Source: an uncultured Flavobacteriales bacterium
Lineage (GTDB): Bacteria; Bacteroidota; Bacteroidia; Flavobacteriales_D; Parvicellaceae
Direction of reading: 5' to 3'
Assembly (NCBI GenBank): GCA_913064955.1
Contig: CAJYBK010000007.1
Location: forward strand, 1 to 32,781
Length of the DNA stretch: 32,781 nt
The position numbers and the translations under genes are program-made. This document shows, piece by piece, positions 17,034-26,001 of this stretch (position 1 is its first letter; each line of letters opens with the position of its first letter). The notes beneath the pieces were generated by a model, which searched no databases, was not told the origin of the DNA, and was given only the letters and a program-made list of their open reading frames with translations.

Positions 17034-18997
17034 TCATTCACTACTTCAACAACATAATTGTTGTAACGCAGGACTTTTACAGCTTGATTTTCAAATCCAC
17101 TTCCTTCTTCAACTGACTTGTAATTACTTCCAGAAGCAAATCCTTTAGGGTTAATTAGCCTACCGTAGTTTGGAGAGTAAAAAGATCCATACAATAATAA
17201 TCCTTTCAAATTAGTAAAGGCAGCATCAAATCCGTGCATAGTATATTTATCAGGATCCACTCCATATTTAATTCTATACTCAAGGATAAAGTCTTTTACT
17301 TCTTGGTCGTTATAATCTATAAAATTAGATGATACAATATGTAGATTGTACCTGTTTTTGTATTTCTCATCAATTGTTTCAAACTCCATAAAATCTTCCA
17401 AACCAAACACCATTACTTCATACTTTGAATAAGGGTTTCTATTGGTAGTCGCACTTAGTTTAGTAATGAAATTACTTACATGTCCCACATCTTGAGCAGG
17501 AACAACTATTAAATTGAGTTGAGTTGCAGACATTTTAGATTCAACCGATGTTAATTTAGAAGAAGAACTCATCTTAGTCGTCAAAATTGAATCTCTTACT
17601 CTCAAAGGTTGATTAATAATATTTGCATTAAAACTCTTTACGAATTCATCAAAATAATAGCCATCCTGTTTGTCTCCAGTGTTTTTAATAGCAATAACAT
17701 TAGCTGCTGCAAAATTCTCAGCAATATATTTACCCATGTACTGCACTTGTGTTGGTGTAGAAGCGGTATGTTTGGAAACATAAGGGTTTTTATATAATGC
17801 CTTATTCGAAACTGGAACCGGTATAACCGTTTGAATGGCATTCTTCCTTGCATATTCGGCTACCATTTTAATCTGACGAGGATATAATGGACCAAAAATC
17901 AAATCAACATTCTCAAATTCTGGTTTTTTTAATATTGCAGAAACAATGGATGTATCATTCTGTGTGTCATAAACATGAACATTTACATTTAACCCGGCCT
18001 TTCTAAGCGAGTCAATCGCCATCATAATCCCCCTTTCAAAATTAATAGACATCATAGTATAGCCATAAACAGGGCATGTACCTACTGGCGGACATTTGGC
18101 TCTGTACTTGTCATTTTCGTCCAACATGAAAGGTAACATTATTGCTACATCATAAACCTCTTCAATGCGCGAAGTACTATCAAAAACAAAAGGATTGATA
18201 ACTGCTGTTTCTTGAATTGCTCCTTTCTTCGGAACAATAACCTTAATAGTCTCTCCCTTTTTCAATCCATCAACCAAACCATCATTTGCTGCTCGGATTT
18301 CCTCTTCTGAAACACCATAGAGTTTTCCTAAAAAGTAAAAAGTTTGTCCTGCTTCTATCGTATGTAAAATGACACTATCTCCAGGATTAATACTTGAATT
18401 AATTGGGTCTTTAACAATTGGCGAAATGTCATTATTCTTATCCGCATTGTCAACAGGAATAATAATTTGATCTCCTATTTTTAAATTTACCTTTCCACCA
18501 TTAGCTAGTTTTATCTCATCAACAGAAACACCATATTTTTTTGCCAAAGCATACATTGTTTCTCCTGCAAGTACTGTATGTATTATTTTGCTTGTATCAA
18601 CAATTTCAGGAATAACTTCCTCCTGAAATCCATCCTGCATCTTTGCAATATTGTCTGGATGAGAAGGATCAGCCAGCCCATCTTTTGGTCCTGTAGTTGA
18701 CACTTCTGGCTTATCTTTTACAGGTGGTGGTGAAGTAACCGAAGCAGACTCACCTGTAGGAATATACAAAGTTTGTCCAATATCCAATCCATCTTTAGCG
18801 TTTGGGTTATTATTAAAAATAGCCTTGACAGTAGTGTTGTACATTTTGGAAATTCCATATGCGGTCTGTCCCTTAGCTACTTTATGAACATAACATTGCT
18901 TTCCATTTATCACTTCTACAGGAACTACGTCTGGTTGCGCAAAGGCAACTGAAGCACTGCAAAGAGATAGTATAAATATGAATAATAATTTTCTCAT
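17030..18997 (-). CDS. LysM-repeat protein with C-terminal type-1 periplasmic-binding-protein fold (ATG at 18997 preferred over TTG 19003)
   Basis: Signal peptide; three LysM units (YVHKVAKGQTAYGISKMYNTT.., HTVLAGETMYALAKKYGVS.., HTIEAGQTFYFLGKLYGVS..); then VAIMLPFMLDEN...FERGIMMAIDSLRKAGLNVNVHVYDTQND....DLIFGPLYP. Confidence 0.88.
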   Translation of the reverse strand: MRKLLFIFILSLCSASVAFAQPDVVPVEVINGKQCYVHKVAKGQTAYGISKMYNTTVKAIFNNNPNAKDGLDIGQTLYIPTGESASVTSPPPVKDKPEVSTTGPKDGLADPSHPDNIAKMQDGFQEEVIPEIVDTSKIIHTVLAGETMYALAKKYGVSVDEIKLANGGKVNLKIGDQIIIPVDNADKNNDISPIVKDPINSSINPGDSVILHTIEAGQTFYFLGKLYGVSEEEIRAANDGLVDGLKKGETIKVIVPKKGAIQETAVINPFVFDSTSRIEEVYDVAIMLPFMLDENDKYRAKCPPVGTCPVYGYTMMSINFERGIMMAIDSLRKAGLNVNVHVYDTQNDTSIVSAILKKPEFENVDLIFGPLYPRQIKMVAEYARKNAIQTVIPVPVSNKALYKNPYVSKHTASTPTQVQYMGKYIAENFAAANVIAIKNTGDKQDGYYFDEFVKSFNANIINQPLRVRDSILTTKMSSSSKLTSVESKMSATQLNLIVVPAQDVGHVSNFITKLSATTNRNPYSKYEVMVFGLEDFMEFETIDEKYKNRYNLHIVSSNFIDYNDQEVKDFILEYRIKYGVDPDKYTMHGFDAAFTNLKGLLLYGSFYSPNYGRLINPKGFASGSNYKSVEEGSGFENQAVKVLRYNNYVVEVVND

Positions 18998-19009
18998 TCT
19001 CAATTGTAT

Positions 19010-20542
19010 TTATTCCCACTCAATTGTTGCTGGTGGTTTAGAGCTAATATCATAAGTCACTCTATTAATTCCTTTCACTCTATTGATAATATCGTTAGAA
19101 ACTTTTGCTAAAAACTCATAAGGAAGGTGACACCAATCTGCTGTCATACCGTCTGTAGAGGATACTGCCCTTAAAGCTACGGCATTTTCATAAGTTCGCT
19201 CATCTCCCATTACTCCAACAGATTGCACAGGTAAAAGCATTACGCCTGCCTGCCAAACATCATCATATAGACCTGCTTCTTTCAAACTATTAATAAAGAT
19301 ACTATCAGCTTCTTGCAAAATGCGTACCTTTTCTGCAGTGACATCTCCCAAAATTCTAATTCCAAGACCTGGACCCGGGAATGGATGTCTTCCTAGAATT
19401 GCTGAATCTATATCCAAAGACTTCCCTACTCTTCTTACTTCATCCTTGAATAATGCTCTTAATGGTTCCACAACCTGCAATTTCATATAATCAGGCAAGC
19501 CACCAACATTGTGGTGAGATTTAATTGTAGCAGACGGTCCTCCTGTCGCAGAAACAGATTCAATCACATCTGGGTAAATTGTACCTTGACCTAACCACTT
19601 TGCATTTGCTACTTTTTTTGATTCTTCATCAAATACCTCTATAAAAACTCTACCTATTGCTTTCCTTTTCTTTTCCGGATCTTTCTCTCCTTCCAATGCT
19701 GCGTAGAATTTATCCTTTGCATTCACGCCTTTTACGTTCAGCCCCATACCTTTATATGATTCCAAAACACTTTCAAACTCATCTTTTCTAAGTAACCCGT
19801 TATCCACGAAAATACAATGTAAGTTCTTACAAATTGCATGATGTAACAAAACGGCTGCTACAGAAGAATCAACACCTCCAGACAATCCTAGAATAACACT
19901 TTCATCTCCTAATTTTTCTTTTAATTCAGTAACTGTTGTTTCTACGAAAGCATCTGGAGTCCATGATTGAGAACATTTACAAATATCTACAACAAAGTTT
20001 CTTAATAGACTTGCTCCATCTGTTGAGTGATAAACCTCCGGGTGAAATTGAATACCGTAAGTTTCTTCACCTTCTATGTGGTAACCTGCAAATTTTACAT
20101 CGGCAGTTGAACAGATAACTTTATAATTTTCTGGAACACTAGCAATAGTATCTCCATGGCTCATCCATACTTGTGATTTTTCATTAACGTCTCTCATTAA
20201 GACATTTGAACTATCTACAAACGCAAGATTTGCTCTACCATATTCTCTAATTTTAGATGGTAATACTTCCCCACCAAAATTTTGAGCCATGTATTGCGCA
20301 CCGAAACAAACACCTAATAAAGGTAATTTCCCTTTGATAGCAAACAAATCCGGCTTTGGTGCGTTGGCATCACGTGTACTAAAAGGACTACCTGAAAGGA
20401 TTACGCCTTTTACATTTTCATCAATTGTTGGAACTTTGTTCCAAGGGTGAATTTCACAGTAAGTATTTAACTCTCTCAATCTTCTCGCAATCAATTGCGT
20501 GTACTGAGAACCAAAGTCTAGAATAAGTATCATTTCTTGCAT
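19010..20542 (-). CDS. guaA: GMP synthase (glutamine-hydrolysing)
   Basis: [95 protein letters not shown]. Confidence 0.98.
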   Translation of the reverse strand: MQEMILILDFGSQYTQLIARRLRELNTYCEIHPWNKVPTIDENVKGVILSGSPFSTRDANAPKPDLFAIKGKLPLLGVCFGAQYMAQNFGGEVLPSKIREYGRANLAFVDSSNVLMRDVNEKSQVWMSHGDTIASVPENYKVICSTADVKFAGYHIEGEETYGIQFHPEVYHSTDGASLLRNFVVDICKCSQSWTPDAFVETTVTELKEKLGDESVILGLSGGVDSSVAAVLLHHAICKNLHCIFVDNGLLRKDEFESVLESYKGMGLNVKGVNAKDKFYAALEGEKDPEKKRKAIGRVFIEVFDEESKKVANAKWLGQGTIYPDVIESVSATGGPSATIKSHHNVGGLPDYMKLQVVEPLRALFKDEVRRVGKSLDIDSAILGRHPFPGPGLGIRILGDVTAEKVRILQEADSIFINSLKEAGLYDDVWQAGVMLLPVQSVGVMGDERTYENAVALRAVSSTDGMTADWCHLPYEFLAKVSNDIINRVKGINRVTYDISSKPPATIEWE

Positions 20543-20547
20543 GCGCG

Positions 20548-20555
20548 CAAAGATA
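20548..20555 (-). promoter_or_regulatory. Bacteroidota -7 box (TATCTTTG) 5 nt upstream of guaA ATG
   Basis: CAAAGATA on + strand immediately before the guaA start; no consensus -33 at proper spacing. Confidence 0.5.
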
Positions 20556-20657
20556 ATGATAACCTTAGGTAATTACATTATATAACTTATCAAAATATAA
20601 GGGATTTATTAACTGTTGGGTTTTAGTGATTAGGTGTGAAAGGAGAACATATATATT

Positions 20658-21953
20658 CTATATTTTAACCCCTCTAACAAAAACACCTCTCATCATAGAC
20701 CCATCAGCGGCATAAACAATCCTTGAAGCCAAATGCTTCAATTCGGTATTTTTTAAAGTAGGATGTTCCGCATTGACAATACAAGCATCAAAGTCCTCTC
20801 CTATTTTGAAATATTGTTCTGAAAAATTATTCATGGCTTTTCTTCCAGCAATCACAGATTGATTAATGGCATACATTCCACTATCTTGAAATCCATTACC
20901 TATCATGATGTTTCTCTTATGTGAAATTAATCTTTGACCGTAATCCAAAATTCTTAATTCTTCCAGAGGATTCAATCCAACATGACTATCCGTACCTATA
21001 GACCATTTACCTCCTAGTTTTTGATAATTAATCAATGGAAATATTCCATCACCCAAATTACCTTCAGTGCTAGGACACAACACTACATTGGCACCACACT
21101 CAGCAATACCTTCAGTTTCTGAATAAGTAAGATGTGTTGCATGTACTAAGTGAAAACGATCTGACATGTTAATATTTTCTAGCAACCACTCCACTGGTCT
21201 TTTTCCTAGATAAGCAATGCTATCTTCAATTTCTTTTAATTGCTCTGATACGTGAATATGAAATGGCATGTCTTGAGAGAACTCATTGACTACTCTTATG
21301 ATATCCGTTGGTTCTACACCTCTCATGGAGTGAATACCAATTCCTACATTTGCTAATGGATAATTCTTGGCACATGCCATTGATGCCTCAAGTAACTTCT
21401 TATAATCTTCTACCGTACTTGAAATAAATCTTCTTTGACGATCATTTGGAACTTTACCAAATCCACCTTTTTGATAGAAAATTGGCACTAATGTGATTTT
21501 AATTCCAGTATCTCTACTTGCTTTGAGTAAGGCCTCTCCCATCTCTGCCAGATTAGGATAAGGTGTTCCATCCGGTTGGTGATGAACATAATGAAATTCG
21601 GCAACACTAGTGTACCCATTTCTCATCATCTCTGAATATAGATCAACGCCTATCTTATACAAATCATCAGGTGTAATAGTCAACGCCAATTGATACATAG
21701 ATTCTCTCCATCCCCAAAAGTCATCGCTATCGTCAGCATTTTCATGTTGCTCGGCCATTCCGGCCATCGCATATTGAAATGCATGTGAATGTGCATTCTG
21801 AAAACCAGGAATTGCATATCCATCAAACATCTCTCCCTTATCTTCAGAGTCCTGCTCTATTGCATGAACCTTTCCATCATCAGTAATTGCAACTGTACAA
21901 TTGTTCAACCAACCGTCATTTTGAAGTAAAGCATTGAATGTAAAGCGTTTCAT
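20658..21953 (-). CDS. hutF: Formimidoylglutamate deiminase (HutF-like amidohydrolase)
   Basis: PGFQNAHSHAFQYAMAGMAEQ, DDFWGWRESMYQLA, SVAEFHYVHHQPDG, HIHVSEQ, LVHATHLTYSE, LCPSTEGNLGDG, GTDSHVGLNPLEELR. Confidence 0.9.
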   Translation of the reverse strand: MKRFTFNALLQNDGWLNNCTVAITDDGKVHAIEQDSEDKGEMFDGYAIPGFQNAHSHAFQYAMAGMAEQHENADDSDDFWGWRESMYQLALTITPDDLYKIGVDLYSEMMRNGYTSVAEFHYVHHQPDGTPYPNLAEMGEALLKASRDTGIKITLVPIFYQKGGFGKVPNDRQRRFISSTVEDYKKLLEASMACAKNYPLANVGIGIHSMRGVEPTDIIRVVNEFSQDMPFHIHVSEQLKEIEDSIAYLGKRPVEWLLENINMSDRFHLVHATHLTYSETEGIAECGANVVLCPSTEGNLGDGIFPLINYQKLGGKWSIGTDSHVGLNPLEELRILDYGQRLISHKRNIMIGNGFQDSGMYAINQSVIAGRKAMNNFSEQYFKIGEDFDACIVNAEHPTLKNTELKHLASRIVYAADGSMMRGVFVRGVKI

Positions 21954-21979
21954 AAGTCTTATCGTTATAGTGCTACGAA

Positions 21980-21987
21980 CAAAAGTA
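21980..21987 (-). promoter_or_regulatory. Bacteroidota -7 box (TACTTTTG) upstream of hutF
   Basis: CAAAAGTA on + strand, 26 nt upstream of the ATG. Confidence 0.4.
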
Positions 21988-22027
21988 ATTATACTAGTGA
22001 GATTGATTAAACAATTGATTCAAATAT

Positions 22028-22059
22028 TTTGCATATACCTCTAAATCTCGTTATCATTG
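22028..22059 (+). promoter_or_regulatory. Bacteroidota promoter TTTG-N20-TATCATTG
   Basis: TTTG 22028-22031, 20-nt spacer, TATCATTG 22052-22059 (one mismatch), ending 4 nt before the GTG start at 22064. Confidence 0.6.
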
Positions 22060-22063
22060 TATT

Positions 22064-22648
22064 GTGGAAGATTTATTTAACCTTGCAAAACTTAATAAAC
22101 TTGCTCCTGAGAAGGGTAAGTTTCTAATTTCAGAACCTTTTATGGAAGACAACTTCTTTAAGAGATCTGTTGTTTTTCTATGCGACCATAATGAGGATGG
22201 TTCTTTTGGATTTGTCTTGAATAATATTTTATCTATTAATATGCAAGATGTGATGGAAGGATTTGAAGCTATTGATTTTGAAGTAGGCTTTGGTGGACCT
22301 GTGAATTCTAGCAATCTCTATTACATTCACACATTAGGAGATATTTTGGAAGACTCTATTTGTATTCAAGATGGCCTTTACACAGGCGGGAATTTTGAAA
22401 AATTGCAAACATTGATTAATACAGGAATTGTTACTGATAAGGATGTAAGGTTTTTCTTAGGTTATTCTGGATGGACAGCAGGACAATTGGAAAAAGAAAT
22501 TCAAGATAACGCTTGGATTGTAACCAATCCAACGGAAAACAATATCATAAACGCCAAAGAAAAAGAACTTTGGAAAAACTTATTGAATGACATGGGTGGA
22601 AAGTTTAAAGTGATTGCAAATTTCCCTGAGGATCCTTCTTTAAACTAG
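22064..22648 (+). CDS. YqgE/AlgH (UPF0301) family protein, GTG start
   Basis: KGKFLISEPFMEDNFFKRSVVFLCDHNEDGSFGFVLNN, FGGPV, FFLGYSGWTAGQLEKEI: YqgE signature. Confidence 0.95.
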   Translation: MEDLFNLAKLNKLAPEKGKFLISEPFMEDNFFKRSVVFLCDHNEDGSFGFVLNNILSINMQDVMEGFEAIDFEVGFGGPVNSSNLYYIHTLGDILEDSICIQDGLYTGGNFEKLQTLINTGIVTDKDVRFFLGYSGWTAGQLEKEIQDNAWIVTNPTENNIINAKEKELWKNLLNDMGGKFKVIANFPEDPSLN

Positions 22649-23498
22649 TTTGTGATTCTTTTTCAATGATGGCATTCAGCAACTCCTTAGCCACTTTGTT
22701 ATAATACCTTTTTGTTCTAAAAGCACCTACCCACTGCACACCCTGAACAGCATTGGTAAGAATAATTTCATCCGCAGCAAGTAAATTCTGAGGTGTCAAA
22801 GAACTTTCATAAATAGTAACCTTCTTCTCTATGGCAAGATTGATTAAATTCATTCTCATTGTACCACCAACACAACCATCTGACAACGGAGGGGTATATA
22901 AAACACCATTACTTACTAAGAAAACATTTGATTGCGAACACTCAATGATATGACCATTATTATTTAAGATAAAAGCCTCATCGAGTTTATTCTTTTTAGC
23001 ATAGTTCATTGCCATTACATAAAGTAAAGAATTGGCAGTTTTTAAACTTGAAAGTATATTCCTTTCTTTTTTCATTTCTGAAAAGATGTCCACAGATAGC
23101 CCTTCTAGATTAATTGTATAAAGATTATTTGCTACTTCTTCTGCAGTGATAAGATACCTCACAGCATCCTCTTGACTTCTATAGGTTCCTTCACCTGCAC
23201 GATACATATGTAATCTAAGTTTCGCGCCTACTTCAATATTGTTGGACCCTATCAATTTACCGATTTCAGCTTTGAAAAAATCTAATGAATAATGCGATGG
23301 TAAAGAAAAAGATAATGTCGTGGCTCCTTGAAATAAGCGATCAATATGGCTTTGTAAATTAACAGGCCTACCGTCAATTACACGAATAGTCTCAAACAAT
23401 CCATCACCATATCTAAATGCCCTATTGTCCTTTAAATAAGGAGGAGCACCTGATATAACTTCGCCATTATTATTGATATTTTCGAATTGATTCACCAC
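22605..23498 (-). CDS. PLP-dependent aminotransferase class IV (aminodeoxychorismate lyase/branched-chain-like), GTG start
   Basis: RAFRYGDGLFETIRVIDG, SLKTANSLLYVMAMNYAKKNKLDEAFILNNNGHIIECSQSNVFLV, DEIILTNAVQGVQWV. Confidence 0.88.
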   Translation of the reverse strand: MVNQFENINNNGEVISGAPPYLKDNRAFRYGDGLFETIRVIDGRPVNLQSHIDRLFQGATTLSFSLPSHYSLDFFKAEIGKLIGSNNIEVGAKLRLHMYRAGEGTYRSQEDAVRYLITAEEVANNLYTINLEGLSVDIFSEMKKERNILSSLKTANSLLYVMAMNYAKKNKLDEAFILNNNGHIIECSQSNVFLVSNGVLYTPPLSDGCVGGTMRMNLINLAIEKKVTIYESSLTPQNLLAADEIILTNAVQGVQWVGAFRTKRYYNKVAKELLNAIIEKESQTSLKKDPQGNLQSL

Positions 23499-23500
23499 AA

Positions 23501-23533
23501 CAAATTTACCTATTATATTAGGTAAATAACAAA
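23501..23533 (-). promoter_or_regulatory. Consensus Bacteroidota promoter TTTG-N21-TAAATTTG abutting a GTG start
   Basis: On -: TTTG (23533-23530), 21-nt spacer, TAAATTTG (23508-23501), then TT-GTG-GTG. Confidence 0.7.
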
Positions 23534-23598
23534 GGTCTAGCCAAAGTTTTCAACGAAAGATAATTATGGATAAAACGCCACATTTAACCGCTAAACCA

Positions 23599-25197
23599 CT
23601 AAAAAGCAGCAGGCAAACTTGACAGAAAAGACATTTCACTTATTTTTTTCAACAACATTGGAAAACCTACTAAGTGATTATCTGTGTTTTTAAGATCAAA
23701 GAGTCCTTTTAACTTTACAGTTCCTTCTTCGGATTTAACATACCTTATTTCAAACCCGTTGAACTCAAATTCTTTTATTTTACTCAAGGCAAAATCACCC
23801 ATCATACTTTTGTACTCATAATTTTCAAAGAAAGGATCAAACCTGTATAAAAGGCCAAAATTATTGTATTGAGGTATAAATTCCTTCTCAGGAAGTTCAG
23901 GACAAAATACCAATGAGTTATCGACAAAATAAAAGTAAACCCTTTGCTTGGATTTCACACCATCTACAATCATCACGTAATTAGGTAATACAAACGAGTA
24001 GTACTCACCAACATTACTTATGGTAGAATCTGCTGAAATAGCAGTTTTTACATTTTCTATATTTTCCAACTCACAAGCAACGGTAAAGTATGGGTAACTA
24101 AATAACTCATCTAATCCTCCACCAGCAAAAGGAATTTCAAATTCTATAAGATCCTTTTCAACAGTTTTGAAAGGATACAATGAATCTTGATTATTTAAAT
24201 CACTAGCATCCGCAGGACTTATTTTCTTTATTGAAATGTTTTTAAAACCATTCACGGAAGCAGAAATCCCTCCATTCCAGTCATTAATCAAGTACTTTTT
24301 ATTTTGAGGAATAATCAAATCAAAGAAATTACTGAATTTACTTGGATTAACACTTGCAGCAAAACGAAAACACTCCGTTCCTTCCAACGTTAGTTCAGTT
24401 GGATTCTGACGGTCTATTATAGAAGTTCCTTCTTGCAACTCCAAGAGTGCATCTATCTCAAATCCTTTCTCTGTCAAATTTATAGCAACATCTTTTCTAT
24501 CAAAAAGATTGAAAATCACTCCTAATTGTGGGTTTAGTTCCTTGGCTAGATTATTATCCTTACCACTCCAATAAGTCATTTGATCATTTTGGGTAATCTG
24601 CTTCTTAAAAATAGGATCAATATCTACTAAATGAGTTTTAGCTTCAAAAACATCATTAAAACATTCTTTAACAATGGCCTCAGTAATATCGGAGGACTGA
24701 GCAATGATGCGCACTGCTACTCCATTTTTGAACAAATAAAATTCTTCATCCTTTGCCATTACAAGATACTTACCACCTTCATAAGCAGTTGGTTCCTCTT
24801 TATTATCTCTTTGATTAAACAACTCAACAAAAGAAGAAAAGTCATTCGTCTTAGCCAAAATACCAATACCTCTAAAGTTAAAGTGCTCTTTCTTAAACTG
24901 ATACAATGCGAATTTGCTAATCGGATCTACTCCCTCCCTTCGAGACTTATCTAACGCATCCTCATCAATTTCAAAAGTCAAATCCTTAAATAACATGGGG
25001 TTATCTTCCAAATGTCTAGCGTAGGTTTTGAACAGCACTAGCGGATTAGCAACGATTACAAAATCAGCATTAGACGGTATCAATTCCAAATGGTCTGTTT
25101 CGGACTCTTTAGGAATTAAGAAGTAAATACCAAAAAATGCTATTGCTAAGATTGGCCAAATAGACCAAAGAAATATTTTTTTTCCTGTGATTTTCAA
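23599..25197 (-). CDS. Hypothetical membrane-anchored extracytoplasmic protein (532 aa), TTG start
   Basis: Single N-terminal TM (IFLWSIWPILAIAFFGIYFLIP) and large soluble region (LIPSNADFVIVANPLVLFKTY...); reminiscent of DUF3352/DUF4836-type proteins but not securely assigned. Confidence 0.8.
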   Translation of the reverse strand: MKITGKKIFLWSIWPILAIAFFGIYFLIPKESETDHLELIPSNADFVIVANPLVLFKTYARHLEDNPMLFKDLTFEIDEDALDKSRREGVDPISKFALYQFKKEHFNFRGIGILAKTNDFSSFVELFNQRDNKEEPTAYEGGKYLVMAKDEEFYLFKNGVAVRIIAQSSDITEAIVKECFNDVFEAKTHLVDIDPIFKKQITQNDQMTYWSGKDNNLAKELNPQLGVIFNLFDRKDVAINLTEKGFEIDALLELQEGTSIIDRQNPTELTLEGTECFRFAASVNPSKFSNFFDLIIPQNKKYLINDWNGGISASVNGFKNISIKKISPADASDLNNQDSLYPFKTVEKDLIEFEIPFAGGGLDELFSYPYFTVACELENIENVKTAISADSTISNVGEYYSFVLPNYVMIVDGVKSKQRVYFYFVDNSLVFCPELPEKEFIPQYNNFGLLYRFDPFFENYEYKSMMGDFALSKIKEFEFNGFEIRYVKSEEGTVKLKGLFDLKNTDNHLVGFPMLLKKISEMSFLSSLPAAF

Positions 25198-25204
25198 AGT
25201 GAAT

Positions 25205-25233
25205 CAAAGATAACTATTTTTTGAAAGTGCAAA
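25205..25233 (-). promoter_or_regulatory. Bacteroidota promoter TTTG-N17-TATCTTTG
   Basis: On -: TTTG (25233-25230), 17-nt spacer, TATCTTTG (25212-25205); 7 nt before the TTG start. Confidence 0.5.
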
Positions 25234-25254
25234 GATGTATAGCACATAACTTAG

Positions 25255-26001
25255 TTACTTACTAAAAAGTTCCCAAGCTTTCTCAGCTTGCTGATGCAAC
25301 ATAGAAAGCCCATTCAAGGTTTTTGCACCTTGCTGTTTTGCATCTAATAGCAACCTTGTTTCTGCCGGATTATAGATTAAATCTACCACCAAATGAGATT
25401 CGTTAATAAATTGAGTAGCCAAACCTAATGTGGCTTCCACATTTGGGAAGGTGCCGACAGGCGTTGTATTTACAATCAAAGGACAGAATTTTATAACGTA
25501 TTCATTCACTTCCTCGTATGAGATAATATCATGTGAATGTTTACTTCTGGAAGCATAAATACAATCTATTCCCAAGTTCCTCAGTACAAACGCAACCGCT
25601 TTACTTGCTCCTCCTGTTCCAAGAATCAATGCCTTTTCATGCGTACCTTCAAGAAATGGTTTAATACTTTGCGCAAAACCAAAAACATCTGTATTGTATC
25701 CTTTTAAAAATGGTTTATCTCCTTTATAATCAATCAAAACGGTATTCACCGCTCCAACAGATTTAGCCTCTACACTTAATTCATTTAAAAATGGAATAAT
25801 AGACTCTTTATAAGGAATGGTAACGTTAAAGCCTCTTGGTTGAAATTCCTTGATTAAACCAGGTAATTGATCTATACTACTGATTTCGAAATTTAGATAT
25901 TGAAAGTCCTTTATCCCTTCGTTTTCAAACTTATTCTCAAAATATGATTTTGAAAAACTGTGAGATAGTTGCTTACCTAAAAGGCCAATTGTTTGCATCA
26001 C
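25255..26001 (-). CDS. aroE: Shikimate dehydrogenase
   Basis: IGLLGKQLSHSFSKSYF, GFNVTIPYKESIIPFL, AVNTV, GYNTDVFGFAQSI, ILGTGGASKAVAFVL, NTTPVGTFP, LIYNPAETRLLLDAKQQGAKTLNGLSMLHQQAEKAWELF. Confidence 0.95.
   Translation of the reverse strand: MMQTIGLLGKQLSHSFSKSYFENKFENEGIKDFQYLNFEISSIDQLPGLIKEFQPRGFNVTIPYKESIIPFLNELSVEAKSVGAVNTVLIDYKGDKPFLKGYNTDVFGFAQSIKPFLEGTHEKALILGTGGASKAVAFVLRNLGIDCIYASRSKHSHDIISYEEVNEYVIKFCPLIVNTTPVGTFPNVEATLGLATQFINESHLVVDLIYNPAETRLLLDAKQQGAKTLNGLSMLHQQAEKAWELFSK

Noticed and set aside
17609-20118. ORFs 17609 (+), 17638 (-) and 19936 (+)
   Set aside because: Alternative-frame or antisense ORFs in the LysM protein and guaA genes.
22054-22314. 86-aa minus-strand ORF over yqgE
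   Set aside because: Antisense to a clear YqgE family gene.
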